Origin: Cyanobacteriota bacterium
GTDB taxonomy: Bacteria > Cyanobacteriota > Cyanobacteriia > CACIAM-69d
DNA length: 64,000 nucleotides
Reading direction: 5' to 3'
Assembly (NCBI GenBank): GCA_022402445.1
Contig: JAKRSF010000008.1
Location: 310,001-374,000 of the forward strand
The notes below the pieces were generated by a model. It was not told the DNA's origin. It ran no database searches and saw only the letters and a program-made list of their open reading frames with translations. The first letter of the stretch is position 1. The number at the start of each line of letters is the position of its first letter. This document shows positions 35,313 through 45,025 of this stretch, in pieces. The position numbers and the translations under genes are program-made.

Positions 35313-35924
35313 CTAGACCCGCGTCAGGACAAATACACTGCCCCCATTGCCGCGCCCGATCCGCAGATTTTCATCCAGATAGGTCACATCCAGCCAGCCC
35401 TGCTGCCCCTCGGGATTGAGCTTGGCATCGATCGCGGGGAACCGGCGGGGATCTTCGAGGCGATCAAGCCAGCGATCGAGCCCCTCCGGCCCGTCCCCAT
35501 AGCCCACCCAGGTTTGCAGGCCAATCACCAGCCGCTGGAACCGCACCTGCACCCGCCGGGGCGACACCACCTCAAAATTCGCCGCCACACTCACCAGGCC
35601 CCCCAGCGCCTTACCCACCAGGGGCGTGCGATCATTCACCAGCGCCACGTTATAGACCCGGCCCGCCCCCACCCGCAGACATTGATAAATCTCCCCCAGG
35701 CGGATCAACGGCGGGCGATCGAGCCCCAGCAACTCGCCGCTGGTGGTGTAGCGCAGTCGCCAATTGCCATTGAGTAGCTCCGCCGCCTCCGTGGGCCGGG
35801 GAGTGGGGTTGCGATCTTCGAGCTTCGCGATCGCGGTGAGGATTTCCGCCTTTTCCGAAGCCGTGGCGCGGTTACCCAGCCTCGTCGGCGCGATCATTGT
35901 CAGCAGATCCGATTGACTGAGCAT
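35313..35924 (-). CDS. PAP/fibrillin (plastid lipid-associated) family protein
   Basis: A 203-residue lipocalin-like protein of the PAP/fibrillin family, which in plastids and cyanobacteria associates with thylakoid membranes, binds lipophilic molecules and protects photosystems under light stress. Diagnostic stretches are LEDRNPTPRPTEAAELLNGNW, RLRYTTSGELLGLDR (typical WRLRYTTS entry strand) and C-terminal GWLDVTYLDENLRIGRGNGG, where LDE-LRIGRGN-G-F is the family signature. It lacks a signal peptide and is likely peripheral. It is convergent with the GT2 gene, 19 bp between stops. Confidence 0.88.
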   Translation of the reverse strand: MLSQSDLLTMIAPTRLGNRATASEKAEILTAIAKLEDRNPTPRPTEAAELLNGNWRLRYTTSGELLGLDRPPLIRLGEIYQCLRVGAGRVYNVALVNDRTPLVGKALGGLVSVAANFEVVSPRRVQVRFQRLVIGLQTWVGYGDGPEGLDRWLDRLEDPRRFPAIDAKLNPEGQQGWLDVTYLDENLRIGRGNGGSVFVLTRV

Positions 35925-36054
35925 AGGACTGATTTAGAACCGGGGGGATGGGTAGGGAATTGGCTTTGATCTTGACAGGGCCGCTCCCCTATCGCAAGAC
36001 TAAGGTTTGGCCCAAAATTGCGGCCAGCCCGTCCGATCGCCCCACGCAGGCCCT

Positions 36055-36279
36055 ATGAAACATAACCCCGCCCTTCAAGAATCCCCCCGCCGCAGCCGCG
36101 CCCCCCTGATCCCTAGCCATGAAAATGCGTCGATTTTGGCGTGGCTAGAGTCCACCGGTCGCCTGCGCGATCGCGATGATAAGGAACTGGATTTCCTGGA
36201 GCGGGACGAGGAAATCGCCGACATGCTGGTGGGCGAAGATACCACCTATGAAGAGGAAGAAGAGGAACTGGACGACTAA
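36055..36279 (+). CDS. DUF3134 family small acidic protein
   Basis: A 74-residue, very acidic protein that belongs to a small family conserved in cyanobacteria (DUF3134). It begins MKHNPALQESPRRSRAP, has the core SILAWLESTGRL and ends in a Glu/Asp-rich tail. The ATG at 36055 gives the family length; the frame is open further upstream but without family similarity. No function is known. Confidence 0.75.
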   Translation: MKHNPALQESPRRSRAPLIPSHENASILAWLESTGRLRDRDDKELDFLERDEEIADMLVGEDTTYEEEEEELDD

Positions 36280-36660
36280 GGCCCTAGGGGAGTCTCCCCC
36301 CACCCCGCCCAGGCTAGGGCCACCTGCAAAACTGCCCTAGGTTACGGTGCGATCGCCAATTCCCGCGCGATCGCATCGTCATATTGGGCGAAGCATGTTT
36401 TAATTGCCGGTGAAGAGGTGCCGCGATCGCCGCGTTCCGCCCCCAAAGGGATCGCCCTAGGTTTTCGACTCCGGTTCTTTGAAGATTTAACAAGCTTCAG
36501 GGTTTAGGGGACGCGATCGCGGATGTAACGATCATCACGGGCTTTAGGATTTACCGAGCCGCCCTGAAACTACCCCAAACAGTTGTTTTAGGCTCCGGTC
36601 GGTCCGCCCCTGGCCCCGTGGATCGAGTGTGTGTGGAGTGAACTGAGCGAGCGTTGAGTT
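36280..36660. other. Intergenic region upstream of mraY
   Basis: No gene. A moderately AT-rich patch near 36475-36500 and several partial repeats of a TTTAGG motif are visible, but no promoter hexamers or terminator that I would defend. Confidence 0.4.
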
Positions 36661-37791
36661 GTGGATGCAAAGTTTTCAACAAACCCCTCTTTTCCATTGA
36701 CGGGTCGCCAACTGTTTTGGTTGCTGACGACCGGAGCGACGGCGGCGGCGGTGGCCCTGGATCAGACGGCGGGCCGCGCGCCCTATGGATTGACGTCCCT
36801 GACGGTGCCCCTGGTGCTGACGATGGCGGCGACGGCGGCGGTGGGTGCCTGGGCGGTGCCCCTGCTGCGGCGACTGAAGACGGGTCAATTTATCCGGGAA
36901 GATGGCCCCCAATCCCATCTCAGTAAGGCGGGAACGCCGACGATGGGGGGGGTCTTTTTTATACCGACGGCGGTGGCGATCGCCCTGGCGGTGAGCTGTG
37001 CCTGTGGGTTTTCGAGCCAGAGCTGGCTGGATCTGGGGGCCGTGTCGCTGTTGACCTTGGGCTATGGGGCGATCGGCTGGGTGGATGACTGGCAGGTGCT
37101 GCGCCGCCGCTCGAATAAGGGCATTTCACCGCGCATGAAGCTGCTGTTGCAGGTGGCGTTGGGGTCGGCGTTTTGCGTGTGGCTGGCCCTGAGCCGGGGT
37201 GCGATCGCGACGACGATCGCCCTGCCGCTGGGTCTGTCGCTGCCCTTGGGGGTTGCCTTCTGGCCCTTTGCGGGGTTTGCGATCGTGGGGGGCAGCAATG
37301 CCACGAATTTGACCGATGGCCTCGATGGTCTGGCCGGGGGTACCGCCGCGATCGCCTTTCTGGGCATGGGGGTGATTGTGGCCCCGAATTCGCCGGAGTT
37401 GGGCATGTTCTGCGCCGCGATCGCGGGGGGCTGCCTGGGCTTTTTGGCCTATAACCGCAATCCTGCGCGGGTGTTCATGGGGGATACGGGTTCCCTGGCG
37501 TTGGGGGCAGCCCTGGCGGCGGTGGGGCTCATGTCCGGCTCCGTGTGGAGCTTGATTTTAATTGGCGGCCTGTTCACGGCGGAAACCCTGTCGGTGGTTT
37601 TGCAGGTGAGCTACTACAAGGCCACGAAAGGCCCGGATGGCAAGGGCAAGCGCCTGTTCCGCATGGCTCCGCTGCACCACCATTTTGAGCTGTCGGGCTG
37701 GTCGGAGCTGCGGGTGGTGGCGTCGTTCTATCTGGTGGCGGTGGCCCTGGTGCTGCTGGCCCTGGCCTTCCCGGCGGGTTCGCCCGTTTAG
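36661..37791 (+). CDS. mraY: Phospho-N-acetylmuramoyl-pentapeptide-transferase
   Basis: A 376-residue, ten-span membrane enzyme that transfers phospho-MurNAc-pentapeptide to undecaprenyl phosphate, the first membrane step of peptidoglycan synthesis. Motifs are GTPTMGGVFFI, WVDDWQVLRRRSNKGISPRMK (catalytic Asp pair), NATNLTDGLDGLAGG, NPARVFMGDTGSL and late APLHHHFELSGWSE, the three-His family signature. The start is GTG 36661 with a weak ribosome site; it gives the expected N-terminus. It stands outside a dcw cluster, as is usual in cyanobacteria, and is followed after 2 bp by an EamA-type exporter gene. Confidence 0.95.
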   Translation: MDAKFSTNPSFPLTGRQLFWLLTTGATAAAVALDQTAGRAPYGLTSLTVPLVLTMAATAAVGAWAVPLLRRLKTGQFIREDGPQSHLSKAGTPTMGGVFFIPTAVAIALAVSCACGFSSQSWLDLGAVSLLTLGYGAIGWVDDWQVLRRRSNKGISPRMKLLLQVALGSAFCVWLALSRGAIATTIALPLGLSLPLGVAFWPFAGFAIVGGSNATNLTDGLDGLAGGTAAIAFLGMGVIVAPNSPELGMFCAAIAGGCLGFLAYNRNPARVFMGDTGSLALGAALAAVGLMSGSVWSLILIGGLFTAETLSVVLQVSYYKATKGPDGKGKRLFRMAPLHHHFELSGWSELRVVASFYLVAVALVLLALAFPAGSPV

Positions 37792-37793
37792 CT

Positions 37794-38720
37794 TTGGCGC
37801 GATTAACCTCTGGAGGTCGCCCCCCGGCGATCGCCCTGCTGTTGACGGTGGCGGTGGGGGTGTTGGCGGTTTCGACCGCTGGCGTCCTCACCCGCTTTGC
37901 TATGGGGGCGGCGGATCGGTTTGATGGGCCGTTTGCGGTGGCCCTGGCGGCGGGGCGGCTCCTGTTTGCGGCGCTGCTGTTGGGGCCAGCGTGGGTAGAG
38001 TTGGGGCGATCGCGCGGACGGACCCACCCCCTGGCCTACGGCTTCGCGATCGCGGCGGGGCTACTGCTGGCCCTGCACTTTGGCTGCTGGATGACCTCCT
38101 TGGCCTACACCACCGTTGCCGCTTCGACGGTGCTGGTGACCACCAATCCCATTTGGATTGCCCTGATCCAGTGGCTCCTCGGCCAGGGGCGACCGTCAGT
38201 AAAAACCGGCCTAGGAATTGCCGTGGCCCTGGCAGGAAGCGCGATCTTGGCCCTCGGTTCCGGCGATGCAACGGAAAGCGCGATCGCGTCCCAACCGCTT
38301 CTGGGTAACAGTCTGGCCCTGGTGGGGGCGATCGCCGCCAGCGGGTATCTCATCCTCGGCCAACGGGCGCAGGGGGCGGGGTTATCGATTCAGGGCTACG
38401 CCGCGATCGCCTATGGAACCGCCGCGATCGCCCTGATCCCCCTGCCGATCCTGGGGGGAGTCCCCCTGACCGGCCAGCCCCCCGCCGTCTATGGCTGGCT
38501 TGTGGCCATGGCCGTGGTGCCCCAGGTAATCGGCCACACCAGCTTGAACTGGTCCATGCGCTGGCTGGCCCCGGATTTGGTGGCCCTGGCGATCCTCTTT
38601 GAACCGGTGGGGGCGAGTCTTCTGGCGTGGCTATGGCTCAAGGAAGTGCCCAGCGCCGCCACGGGCATCGGTGCGATCGCCATTGGCACCGGCGTACTCC
38701 TGGCAACCCGCGATCGCTAA
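37794..38720 (+). CDS. DMT/EamA family transporter
   Basis: A 308-residue membrane protein with ten predicted spans and two EamA repeats. AALHFGCWMTSLAYTTVAASTVLVTTNPIW is the end of the first repeat and WSMRWLAPDLVALAILFEPVGASLLAWLWLKE the second. Members export small metabolites or amino acids; the substrate is not readable. The start is TTG 37794, two base pairs after the mraY stop, so the genes probably share a transcript, although this may be spacing rather than function. Confidence 0.82.
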   Translation: MARLTSGGRPPAIALLLTVAVGVLAVSTAGVLTRFAMGAADRFDGPFAVALAAGRLLFAALLLGPAWVELGRSRGRTHPLAYGFAIAAGLLLALHFGCWMTSLAYTTVAASTVLVTTNPIWIALIQWLLGQGRPSVKTGLGIAVALAGSAILALGSGDATESAIASQPLLGNSLALVGAIAASGYLILGQRAQGAGLSIQGYAAIAYGTAAIALIPLPILGGVPLTGQPPAVYGWLVAMAVVPQVIGHTSLNWSMRWLAPDLVALAILFEPVGASLLAWLWLKEVPSAATGIGAIAIGTGVLLATRDR

Positions 38721-38751
38721 ACCGCCCCGAATTGGTCTGGATTGATAGGAT

Positions 38752-39249
38752 GTGGACTGCCCTGACCCCCCAACTCCCCCCGTGCTGCCCGATCGCGATC
38801 GCGAACTGACCTTTGCCCCCTGCCGCGCCTGCCACGTCTGGGTACCCGGCCCCGCATGGCGCTGCCCCGAATGCGGCGCGGCCCGGTTAGAAGCCCTCCC
38901 CGCCGCCGTCGCCGACTGGTCCAGCGTCATCACCGACCAGGACTGGCTGACCATCGATGACGAAGCGCTCCTAAAACCCCTCTTCGCCCACTTTCGCCGC
39001 CAAGCCTACGATCGCGGCCTCGGACCCATCGTGGCCGATCGCGCCTTTTTCCGCCAAACGGGTCGCGTGCCCGATCGCCGCTGGTACCTGGGGTCCACCT
39101 TTGGCGATCGCCCCACCGCCGCCGATCAGCGCGCCTACCAAACCTATCTCCTCGCCGCCGCCCACCGGGCCGCCAAACCCCTCACCTGGGCGATCGAACA
39201 ATTTCAGCAGGAATTTGGCCCCCACTGTCCTTGGCCCAAGCCCCCCTGA
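38752..39249 (+). CDS. Zinc-ribbon protein of unknown function
   Basis: A 165-residue protein if GTG 38752 is used (155 from GTG 38782; the start is uncertain). The N-terminal part has two CxxC pairs (PCRACHVW and WRCPECGAARL), a probable zinc ribbon. The rest is helical, with FRRQAYDRGLGPIVADRAFF and RWYLGSTFGD. I do not recognise the family. The gene is 31 bp after the EamA-type gene on the same strand. Downstream lies a partial copy of the repeat family. Confidence 0.55.
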   Translation: MDCPDPPTPPVLPDRDRELTFAPCRACHVWVPGPAWRCPECGAARLEALPAAVADWSSVITDQDWLTIDDEALLKPLFAHFRRQAYDRGLGPIVADRAFFRQTGRVPDRRWYLGSTFGDRPTAADQRAYQTYLLAAAHRAAKPLTWAIEQFQQEFGPHCPWPKPP

Positions 39250-39270
39250 TTTCCCTACCCCATCCGACCA

Positions 39271-39340
39271 ACCGTAGGGGCGGGGTTTTCCCGCCCGTTC
39301 CCGCCTGACCCTGCCCGTTCCCGTGATCCCTGAAATCCCC
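39271..39340 (-). repeat. Partial repeat-family copy C (inverted)
   Basis: ACCGTAGGGGCGGGG followed by TTTTCCCGCCC is the reverse complement of the right end of copies A and B. Read on the minus strand the sequence runs TTTCAGGGATCACGGGA to CCCCGCCCCTACGGT. The left end is missing. It lies between the zinc-ribbon and msrP-like genes. Confidence 0.55.
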
Positions 39341-39351
39341 AAGGGCAGCGC

Positions 39352-40368
39352 CTAGACTCCGTATAGGCCCGCCACATAGTCGCCGTAGCCGTTGTAGGGC
39401 AGCGTCGGCACCCGTTGCCAAGCGATCGCCGGACCCGGCCCCATGAGCCGCTCCGTCGCCTGGGACCAGCGGGGGTGGGGCACCTCCGGTTCCACATTCG
39501 CCTCGAAGCCGTATTCATTGGCCGCCAGCGTATTCCAGAATGTTGCCGGTTGGTTGTCCAAAAATTCCACCTTCACGATGGATTTTGCCCCCTTAAAGCC
39601 ATATTTCCAGGGCAACACCGCGCGGATCGGTGCCCCATGCTGCTTCGGCAGGGGTTCCCCATAGACCCCCAGGGCAAAGAAGGCCAGTTCATTGGCCATT
39701 TCATCAAGCCGTAGCCCCTCGGTATAGGGCCAGGGGAGCCGTCCGAGGGACCATCCCGGCCCCATGGTCACGTCCTTGTCGTAATAGGACGTAAATCGCA
39801 CGAATTTGGCTGAAGGGAGCGGATCGGCGGCGGCGATGAGCTTGTGCATGGGGAAACCGAGCCAGGGCACCACCATGGCCCAGGCTTCCACGCAGCGGAA
39901 CCGGTAGATGCGCTCTTCGATCGGAAAGGTTTTGTAGAGATCGTCGCGATCGTAGGTGCGGGGATTTTTGACGAGGCCGCCCACTTCGACGGTCCAGGGA
40001 TCCGTGGGGAGGCGCTGGGCCCGCTGGGCGATGTCCTTCGTGCCGCCGAATTCGTAGAAGTTGTTGTAGCTGTTGGCGATGCGTTTTTCCGTGAGCGATC
40101 GCCCCGGATCCGCAAAGGCCCTATTGCGTTCGACCCCTAGAAAGGGCGCTTGGAGGTTCGTCGGCGGGGGCGGTGCGGCGGGGGATGACGGCGCGATCGC
40201 GATCGCCCCATCTTGCCGCTGGCAGCTTTGGAGCAGGGGGCTGACGGCCGCCCCGATGCCTGCCCCCACCAGGGTTTTCAGCAGGCGACGGCGATTCCAG
40301 AAGAGGGATTCGTCCGTGGCGCGGGACTCGGGCAGTTGCCAGTCGGGGGGTAGGTGGCTGAAAACCAT
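39352..40368 (-). CDS. msrP: Molybdopterin-dependent sulfoxide reductase catalytic subunit, MsrP/YedY-like
   Basis: A 338-residue protein of the YedY/MsrP family, periplasmic molybdoenzymes that repair methionine sulfoxide. A twin-Arg signal NRRRLLKTLVGAG (25-37) leads to a possible lipobox LQSC. The core begins NNFYEFGGTK, has the Mo-ligand Cys in YRFRCVEAWAMVVPW (C159), and contains GMDKDV-like TSYYDKDVTMGPG, HGAPIRAVLPWKYGFKGAK and FLDNQPATFWN. These match MsrP closely. The membrane haem partner MsrQ is not encoded nearby. Gap to pdhA 54 bp, but that gene has its own context. Confidence 0.92.
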   Translation of the reverse strand: MVFSHLPPDWQLPESRATDESLFWNRRRLLKTLVGAGIGAAVSPLLQSCQRQDGAIAIAPSSPAAPPPPTNLQAPFLGVERNRAFADPGRSLTEKRIANSYNNFYEFGGTKDIAQRAQRLPTDPWTVEVGGLVKNPRTYDRDDLYKTFPIEERIYRFRCVEAWAMVVPWLGFPMHKLIAAADPLPSAKFVRFTSYYDKDVTMGPGWSLGRLPWPYTEGLRLDEMANELAFFALGVYGEPLPKQHGAPIRAVLPWKYGFKGAKSIVKVEFLDNQPATFWNTLAANEYGFEANVEPEVPHPRWSQATERLMGPGPAIAWQRVPTLPYNGYGDYVAGLYGV

Positions 40369-40422
40369 GGTGTTTTGTGGGGGGCGAGGTCAGGCTCGGG
40401 GAGGGGGGCGATCGCGGCGAAC

Positions 40423-41457
40423 CTATTCGTCCTCAGCGAAGATGTATTTCGTCAGTTCGCTGGCGTCCGGTTCCGGGCTTTCTAGGGCGAAGGTCACCGC
40501 TTCATTGACCTCCTCCTGGATGCGCTTTTGGATGTCCTTGAGTTCCTCGGCGGTGGCGAGGCTGTTCTCGATTAGGTGATCCCCCAGCTTGGTGATGGGG
40601 TCGCGCACCTGCCACACGCTCTTCTCGTCGGGCGATCGCAGCTCGTCAGGATCCGCGAGGGAGTGGCCCCGGAACCGGTAGGTCAGCGCTTCGATCACCG
40701 TCGGCCCTTCACCGGCCCGCGCCCGGGCGATCGCCTCCTGGGCAACCCCCCGCACCGCCAGCACGTCCATGCCGTCCACCTCGACACCGGGCATCCCGAA
40801 GGCGGGGCCTTTCTTATAAATCTCGGGGACGGAGGTGGCGCGCTCGTGGGCCATGCCGATCGCCCACTTGTTGTTTTCGATCACAAACAGGATCGGCAGT
40901 TTCCAGAGGGCGGCCATGTTCAGGCATTCAAAGAACTGGCCGTTATTGGCGGCCCCATCGCCGAAGAAGCAGGCGGTCACCTGATCGGCGTTCGGATCGT
41001 TCATGGCCTCCCGGCGGTACTTGGTCTGGAAGGCGACGCCCGTGGCGACGGGGATCCCTTCCGCCACGAAGGCATAGCCCCCGAGGAGATTGTGGGGCGC
41101 AGAGAAGAGGTGCATGGAGCCGCCGCGCCCTTTGCTGCAACCGGTGGCCTTGCCGAACAGTTCCGCCATCACTTCCTTGGCGGGCACCCCGGCGCTGAGG
41201 GCGTGGACGTGGTCGCGGTAGGTGCTGGAAACAAAGTCTTCGTCCCGGCGCATGGCGCGGATGATGCCGGTGGAAACCGCCTCTTGGCCGTTGTAGAGGT
41301 GGACGAAGCCAAACATTTTGCCCCGATAGTACATTTCGGCGCACTTGTCTTCAAATAGACGCCCGAGGGTCATGTCCTCGTAGAGCATCAGCCCCTCTTC
41401 GCGCGTGACGGTGGCGCGCGTGGTGGGGACGGCGGGAAGTACGCGTTCTTGTACCAT
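40423..41457 (-). CDS. pdhA: Pyruvate dehydrogenase E1 component, alpha subunit
   Basis: A 344-residue thiamine-diphosphate enzyme subunit. TPP/Mg motif: [21 protein letters not shown] ending in VIENN (about 165-195). Phosphorylation-site-like loop: [16 protein letters not shown]-terminal [26 protein letters not shown] is typical of plastid/cyanobacterial PdhA. With the beta subunit (not in this window) and E2/E3 it converts pyruvate to acetyl-CoA. ATG 41457 (MVQER) is the usual cyanobacterial start; an upstream in-frame ATG at 41481 adds eight residues. The gene is divergent from the decarboxylase-like gene. Confidence 0.95.
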   Translation of the reverse strand: MVQERVLPAVPTTRATVTREEGLMLYEDMTLGRLFEDKCAEMYYRGKMFGFVHLYNGQEAVSTGIIRAMRRDEDFVSSTYRDHVHALSAGVPAKEVMAELFGKATGCSKGRGGSMHLFSAPHNLLGGYAFVAEGIPVATGVAFQTKYRREAMNDPNADQVTACFFGDGAANNGQFFECLNMAALWKLPILFVIENNKWAIGMAHERATSVPEIYKKGPAFGMPGVEVDGMDVLAVRGVAQEAIARARAGEGPTVIEALTYRFRGHSLADPDELRSPDEKSVWQVRDPITKLGDHLIENSLATAEELKDIQKRIQEEVNEAVTFALESPEPDASELTKYIFAEDE

Positions 41458-41628
41458 GCTCGTTCTGTGTCCTTGCTGCATTCCTAGCTACGGCGGTTTG
41501 GGGCGGCTGGGTTGGGCTGGCCTTGGCCCCTAAACCTACCTACAATAACCCGGAATTTCGCTGGATTTGCGCTGGAGTTTTGGGGCGATGGGTGGGGGCG
41601 CTGCCCCGATCGCGGGGGAGCAAAATCC

Positions 41629-43107
41629 ATGGGGGGTGATGGGATGGATGGGCTATCAATGGGGCCGTTGGTGGGGGCGATCGCGGGGTGGGTGAAGCGA
41701 CCTCGGGGAAGATTTTGCGTGCCGGGGCACCAGGGGGTGGGGCCGGAGGGGCTGCGGCGGCTGTGGGGCGATCGCGTGTTCCAGGCGGATCTGACGGAGC
41801 TGGCGGGGCTAGATAATTTGGCGGCTCCGGCGGGCTGCATTGCCGAGGCGCAGGAGCGGGCGGCGGCGTACTTTGGGGCGGCGCGGACCTGGTTTTCGGT
41901 GGCGGGGGCGACGGGGGGGGTGATGGGGGCGATCGCGGCGATCGCGCGGGATGGGGAAAAGATTGCCATTGCCCGAAATGCCCACCGCAGTGCGATCGCA
42001 GGGTTGATCTGGTCGGGGGCGCGGCCCGTGTGGCTCGAACCGACGATCGCGCCCGGTTGGGGGTTTGGGGCGGGGATTGCTCCGGCGACGGTGGCGAAGG
42101 CGATCGCGGCCCATCCGGATCTCAAGGGGGTTTTAGTGGTATCACCCACCTACTACGGCACGGTGGCACCCATCGCGGAAATTGCGGATCTGACGCGATC
42201 GCGGGGCATTCCCCTGATTGTGGATGAGGCCCATGGGAGCCACTGGATCGCCCATCCGGACCTGCCCACGCCCGCCCTGGCCGCCGGGGCCGATGTGGTG
42301 ATCCATTCGCTCCACAAAACCGCCGGTGCCCTGACCCAATCGGCCCTGCTGCATTTGGGCAAAGCGGCAAACAATCCGGCCCTGGGCGATCGCCTCCATC
42401 AAGCGTTGGGATTGCTCCAGTCCAGCAGCCCGAGCTATCTGCTGATGGGGTCGCTGGACGGGGCGCGGGCGGATCTGGAACAGCACGGGCGCGATCGCTG
42501 GGCCGATGCCCTGGGGTTGGGCGTAGAAATCCGCGATCGCCTCCGGGCCAAAATTCCGACTGTGATGTTGCTGGATCGGGCGATCGCCCCCAGTTGGAAC
42601 GGCGTCATGGATACGGACCCGACCCGGCTGACCTTGGCCACCGGCCCCTGGGGCTGGAGCGGCTATGACGTGGACGATTGGCTTAATGGGCAGGCCGCGA
42701 TCGCCATCGAACTCTCGGATCCCTACGCCATTTCCCTCGTGATCACCCCCTGGAGCGATCGCGCCGCCGCCGATCGCCTCATCGACACCCTCACGGACTT
42801 GGCCGTCGAGCGATCGCGCCAACCCCTCCCGCCGCCAGAAATTCCCCCCTTTCAAACGCCTGACGCCCCCCTCACCCCCCGCGCCGCCACCTTCGGCCCC
42901 ACCGAAACCGTCCCCGCCAACCGGGCCATCGGACGCATCGCCGCCGAAACCCTCTGCCCCTATCCCCCCGGCATCCCCGCGATCGTCCCCGGCGAACGGA
43001 TCGACGCCCCCGCGATCGCCCACCTGCGCCACATCCTCAGCCAGGGCGGCGAAATCGTCGGAGCCCAGGATCCCACCCTAGAAACCTTAAAAGTTGTGAT
43101 TCCCTAA
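41629..43107 (+). CDS. Orn/Lys/Arg decarboxylase family protein
   Basis: A 492-residue fold-type I PLP enzyme. Typical motifs: VPGHQGVGPEG near the N-terminus, ARTWFSVAGATGGVMGAI, NAHRSAIAGLIWSGA, SPTYYGTVAPI, VDEAHGSHW and HSLHKTAGALTQSALL with the cofactor lysine. The large and wing domains of enterobacterial decarboxylases are partly missing, as in the cyanobacterial group (close to 490 residues). It may decarboxylate arginine, lysine or ornithine for polyamines, or act on another amino acid. ATG 41629 follows GGGGGAG; later in-frame ATGs at 41644 and 41659 are also possible. Confidence 0.85.
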   Translation: MGGDGMDGLSMGPLVGAIAGWVKRPRGRFCVPGHQGVGPEGLRRLWGDRVFQADLTELAGLDNLAAPAGCIAEAQERAAAYFGAARTWFSVAGATGGVMGAIAAIARDGEKIAIARNAHRSAIAGLIWSGARPVWLEPTIAPGWGFGAGIAPATVAKAIAAHPDLKGVLVVSPTYYGTVAPIAEIADLTRSRGIPLIVDEAHGSHWIAHPDLPTPALAAGADVVIHSLHKTAGALTQSALLHLGKAANNPALGDRLHQALGLLQSSSPSYLLMGSLDGARADLEQHGRDRWADALGLGVEIRDRLRAKIPTVMLLDRAIAPSWNGVMDTDPTRLTLATGPWGWSGYDVDDWLNGQAAIAIELSDPYAISLVITPWSDRAAADRLIDTLTDLAVERSRQPLPPPEIPPFQTPDAPLTPRAATFGPTETVPANRAIGRIAAETLCPYPPGIPAIVPGERIDAPAIAHLRHILSQGGEIVGAQDPTLETLKVVIP

Positions 43108-43185
43108 GCACCGCCCCCCGCGATCGCGCTACAACCAAAACTACAGCCCACCACAACTCCACCCACCCCTCGCCCCACGCATCCC

Positions 43186-43809
43186 GTGCCCACCGCCGCC
43201 GCCCACACCACCCCCCACCCCTGGCCCTACGTCACCCCCGGCATCACCGACAGCCTCTTCGAGCGGCTCCCCGGCATCCCCATGACCCAGCGCGAAACTA
43301 GGCTGGCGATCCTCTCGCAACTGCGCCTCGAAAGCACCTCCGTCCTCTGGGACATCGGCGCAGGCACCGGCACCATCCCCGTCGAAACCGGCCTGATCTG
43401 CCCCCATGGCCGCATCATCGCCGTCGAGCGCGATCCCGATGTGGTGGCCCTGATCCAGGCCAACTGCGATCGCTTCCGGGTCAAGAACGTAGAAATCCAC
43501 GAAGGCAGCGCCCCCGAATGCCTTGATCGCCTGCCCGCCCCCCCCGATCGCATCTGCATCGAAGGGGGCAAAGACCTGGCCGCCACCATCGACCGCGCCT
43601 GGGAACTCCTCGACGGCGGCGGACGCATCGTCATCATCGCCAACACCCTCGACGCCCTCTACGTCAGTTCCGAACGGCTCGCCACCCACCATGCCCGCCA
43701 CATCGAAGTGGTCCAGTCCACCGGCAACCGCCTAGAAAAGCGCGGCAGCCACCAAATTTTTGCCCCCGTCGCCCCCGCCTTCATCCTCAGCGGCGAAAAA
43801 TCCCCCTAG
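43186..43809 (+). CDS. cbiT: Precorrin-6Y C15-methyltransferase/decarboxylase, CbiT
   Basis: A 207-residue SAM-dependent methyltransferase. The SAM motif is VLWDIGAGTGTIPVE, followed by AVERDPDVVALIQANCDRF and a substrate-pocket region ICIEGGKDLAATI. It methylates C15 and decarboxylates the acetate side chain of cobalt-precorrin in cobalamin synthesis. N-terminal LPGIPMTQRETRLAILSQL is the CbiT family start. The start is GTG 43186. No other cob/cbi gene is in the window, and I found no cobalamin riboswitch upstream. Confidence 0.93.
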   Translation: MPTAAAHTTPHPWPYVTPGITDSLFERLPGIPMTQRETRLAILSQLRLESTSVLWDIGAGTGTIPVETGLICPHGRIIAVERDPDVVALIQANCDRFRVKNVEIHEGSAPECLDRLPAPPDRICIEGGKDLAATIDRAWELLDGGGRIVIIANTLDALYVSSERLATHHARHIEVVQSTGNRLEKRGSHQIFAPVAPAFILSGEKSP

Positions 43810-44016
43810 GATCCCCCGTCACCCCCACCACTCCAGCGCCCTAAACCCGTGGAGGGAACCGGTCCGCTGCCCTATGATGCTCTCTAGAGCCCTTAAGGGA
43901 AGCGCAACCCCCCTTTAACCCCCAATTAATAGCTGTACCCATGGCGACCCCGGTGGCCAAGGGCTGCGCCGCTTCCCCCGCTCCCCCATCCACCGAGTCG
44001 AGCCGAGTCCCCTACG

Positions 44017-44976
44017 ATGGCTAAAACCCCGACCGCCCCCACGCCCTTTTCCTGGTCCACCTGGTTTGCGGAATTGCCCTGGGCCCGCATTGTCAGCAGT
44101 TTGGTGGGCATTCCCCTGGCCCTCGGGGCGATCGTCCTGGGGGGCTGGTATTTCACGGCGGCTTTTGTTGCCCTGGTGATCCTGGCGTTGGGGGAATATT
44201 TCCAGATGACGCGGGCCAAGGGCATGAAACCGGCGGTGAAGACCGTGACGATCGCCAGTGCGGCATTGGTGGTGACGGCGGCCCTGGATCCGAAGGTGGC
44301 GGATGCGATCGTCCCCCTGGCGGGCACGCTGGTGTGTTTCTATCTCCTGTTCCAACGGAAATTGGCCTCGATCGCGGATCTGTCCGCCTCGGTGATGGGC
44401 CTGTTCTACTGCGGCTATCTGCCCAGCTATTGGGTGCGGCTGCGGGTGGGGGCGGGGCTGGCGGCGGAGGACTGGACGGCGGCCAGCTTGCCCCTCAATG
44501 GCTACTGGCCCAGCGGCTGGGATCCGCGCGCTTGGCCCGAGGGGCTCACGGCGACGATTTTGTGTTTTGCCTGCATTTGGGCGGCGGACATTGGGGCCTA
44601 TGTGATGGGCAAATGGATCGGCCGCACGAAGCTATCGGGCATTAGTCCTAAGAAAACCGTGGAGGGATCAGTCTTTGGCATTACCGGCAGTGTGCTGACG
44701 GCCACCTTTGGGGCCTGGGCGCTGCAATGGCCCCTGTGGCCGGTGGTGGGCCTGGTGCTGGGGGTGACCATTGGGGTGGCGAGTTTGCTGGGGGATTTGA
44801 TCGAGTCCCTGATGAAGCGGGATGCGGGAATGAAGGATTCGGGGCAGTTGATTCCGGGCCATGGGGGTATGCTAGATCGGGCGGATAGCTATATCTTCAC
44901 GGCTCCGCTGGTCTACTACTTCATTACGCTGCTGCTGCCTGCTTTGGCGCGTCAGTACCCAGTGTTGCCGTTCTAG
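44017..44976 (+). CDS. cdsA: Phosphatidate cytidylyltransferase
   Basis: A 319-residue, eight-span membrane enzyme that makes CDP-diacylglycerol from phosphatidate and CTP. The family signature is complete near the C-terminus: SLLGDLIESLMKRDAGMKDSG followed by LIPGHGGMLDRADS. Earlier, WAADIGAYVMGKWIGRTKLS is the second conserved block. The start ATG 44017 gives the family length. It is followed 49 bp later by a hybrid histidine kinase gene in the same direction; the functional link is not obvious. Confidence 0.94.
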   Translation: MAKTPTAPTPFSWSTWFAELPWARIVSSLVGIPLALGAIVLGGWYFTAAFVALVILALGEYFQMTRAKGMKPAVKTVTIASAALVVTAALDPKVADAIVPLAGTLVCFYLLFQRKLASIADLSASVMGLFYCGYLPSYWVRLRVGAGLAAEDWTAASLPLNGYWPSGWDPRAWPEGLTATILCFACIWAADIGAYVMGKWIGRTKLSGISPKKTVEGSVFGITGSVLTATFGAWALQWPLWPVVGLVLGVTIGVASLLGDLIESLMKRDAGMKDSGQLIPGHGGMLDRADSYIFTAPLVYYFITLLLPALARQYPVLPF

Positions 44977-45025
44977 GGGGCATCCTTCGGCGTCGCTAGG
45001 AATTTTCTGAATTTCTGTGGGTTTT

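Noticed and set aside
43810-44016. Possible riboswitch near cbiT or cdsA
   Set aside because: No cobalamin-box or other conserved riboswitch core is visible.
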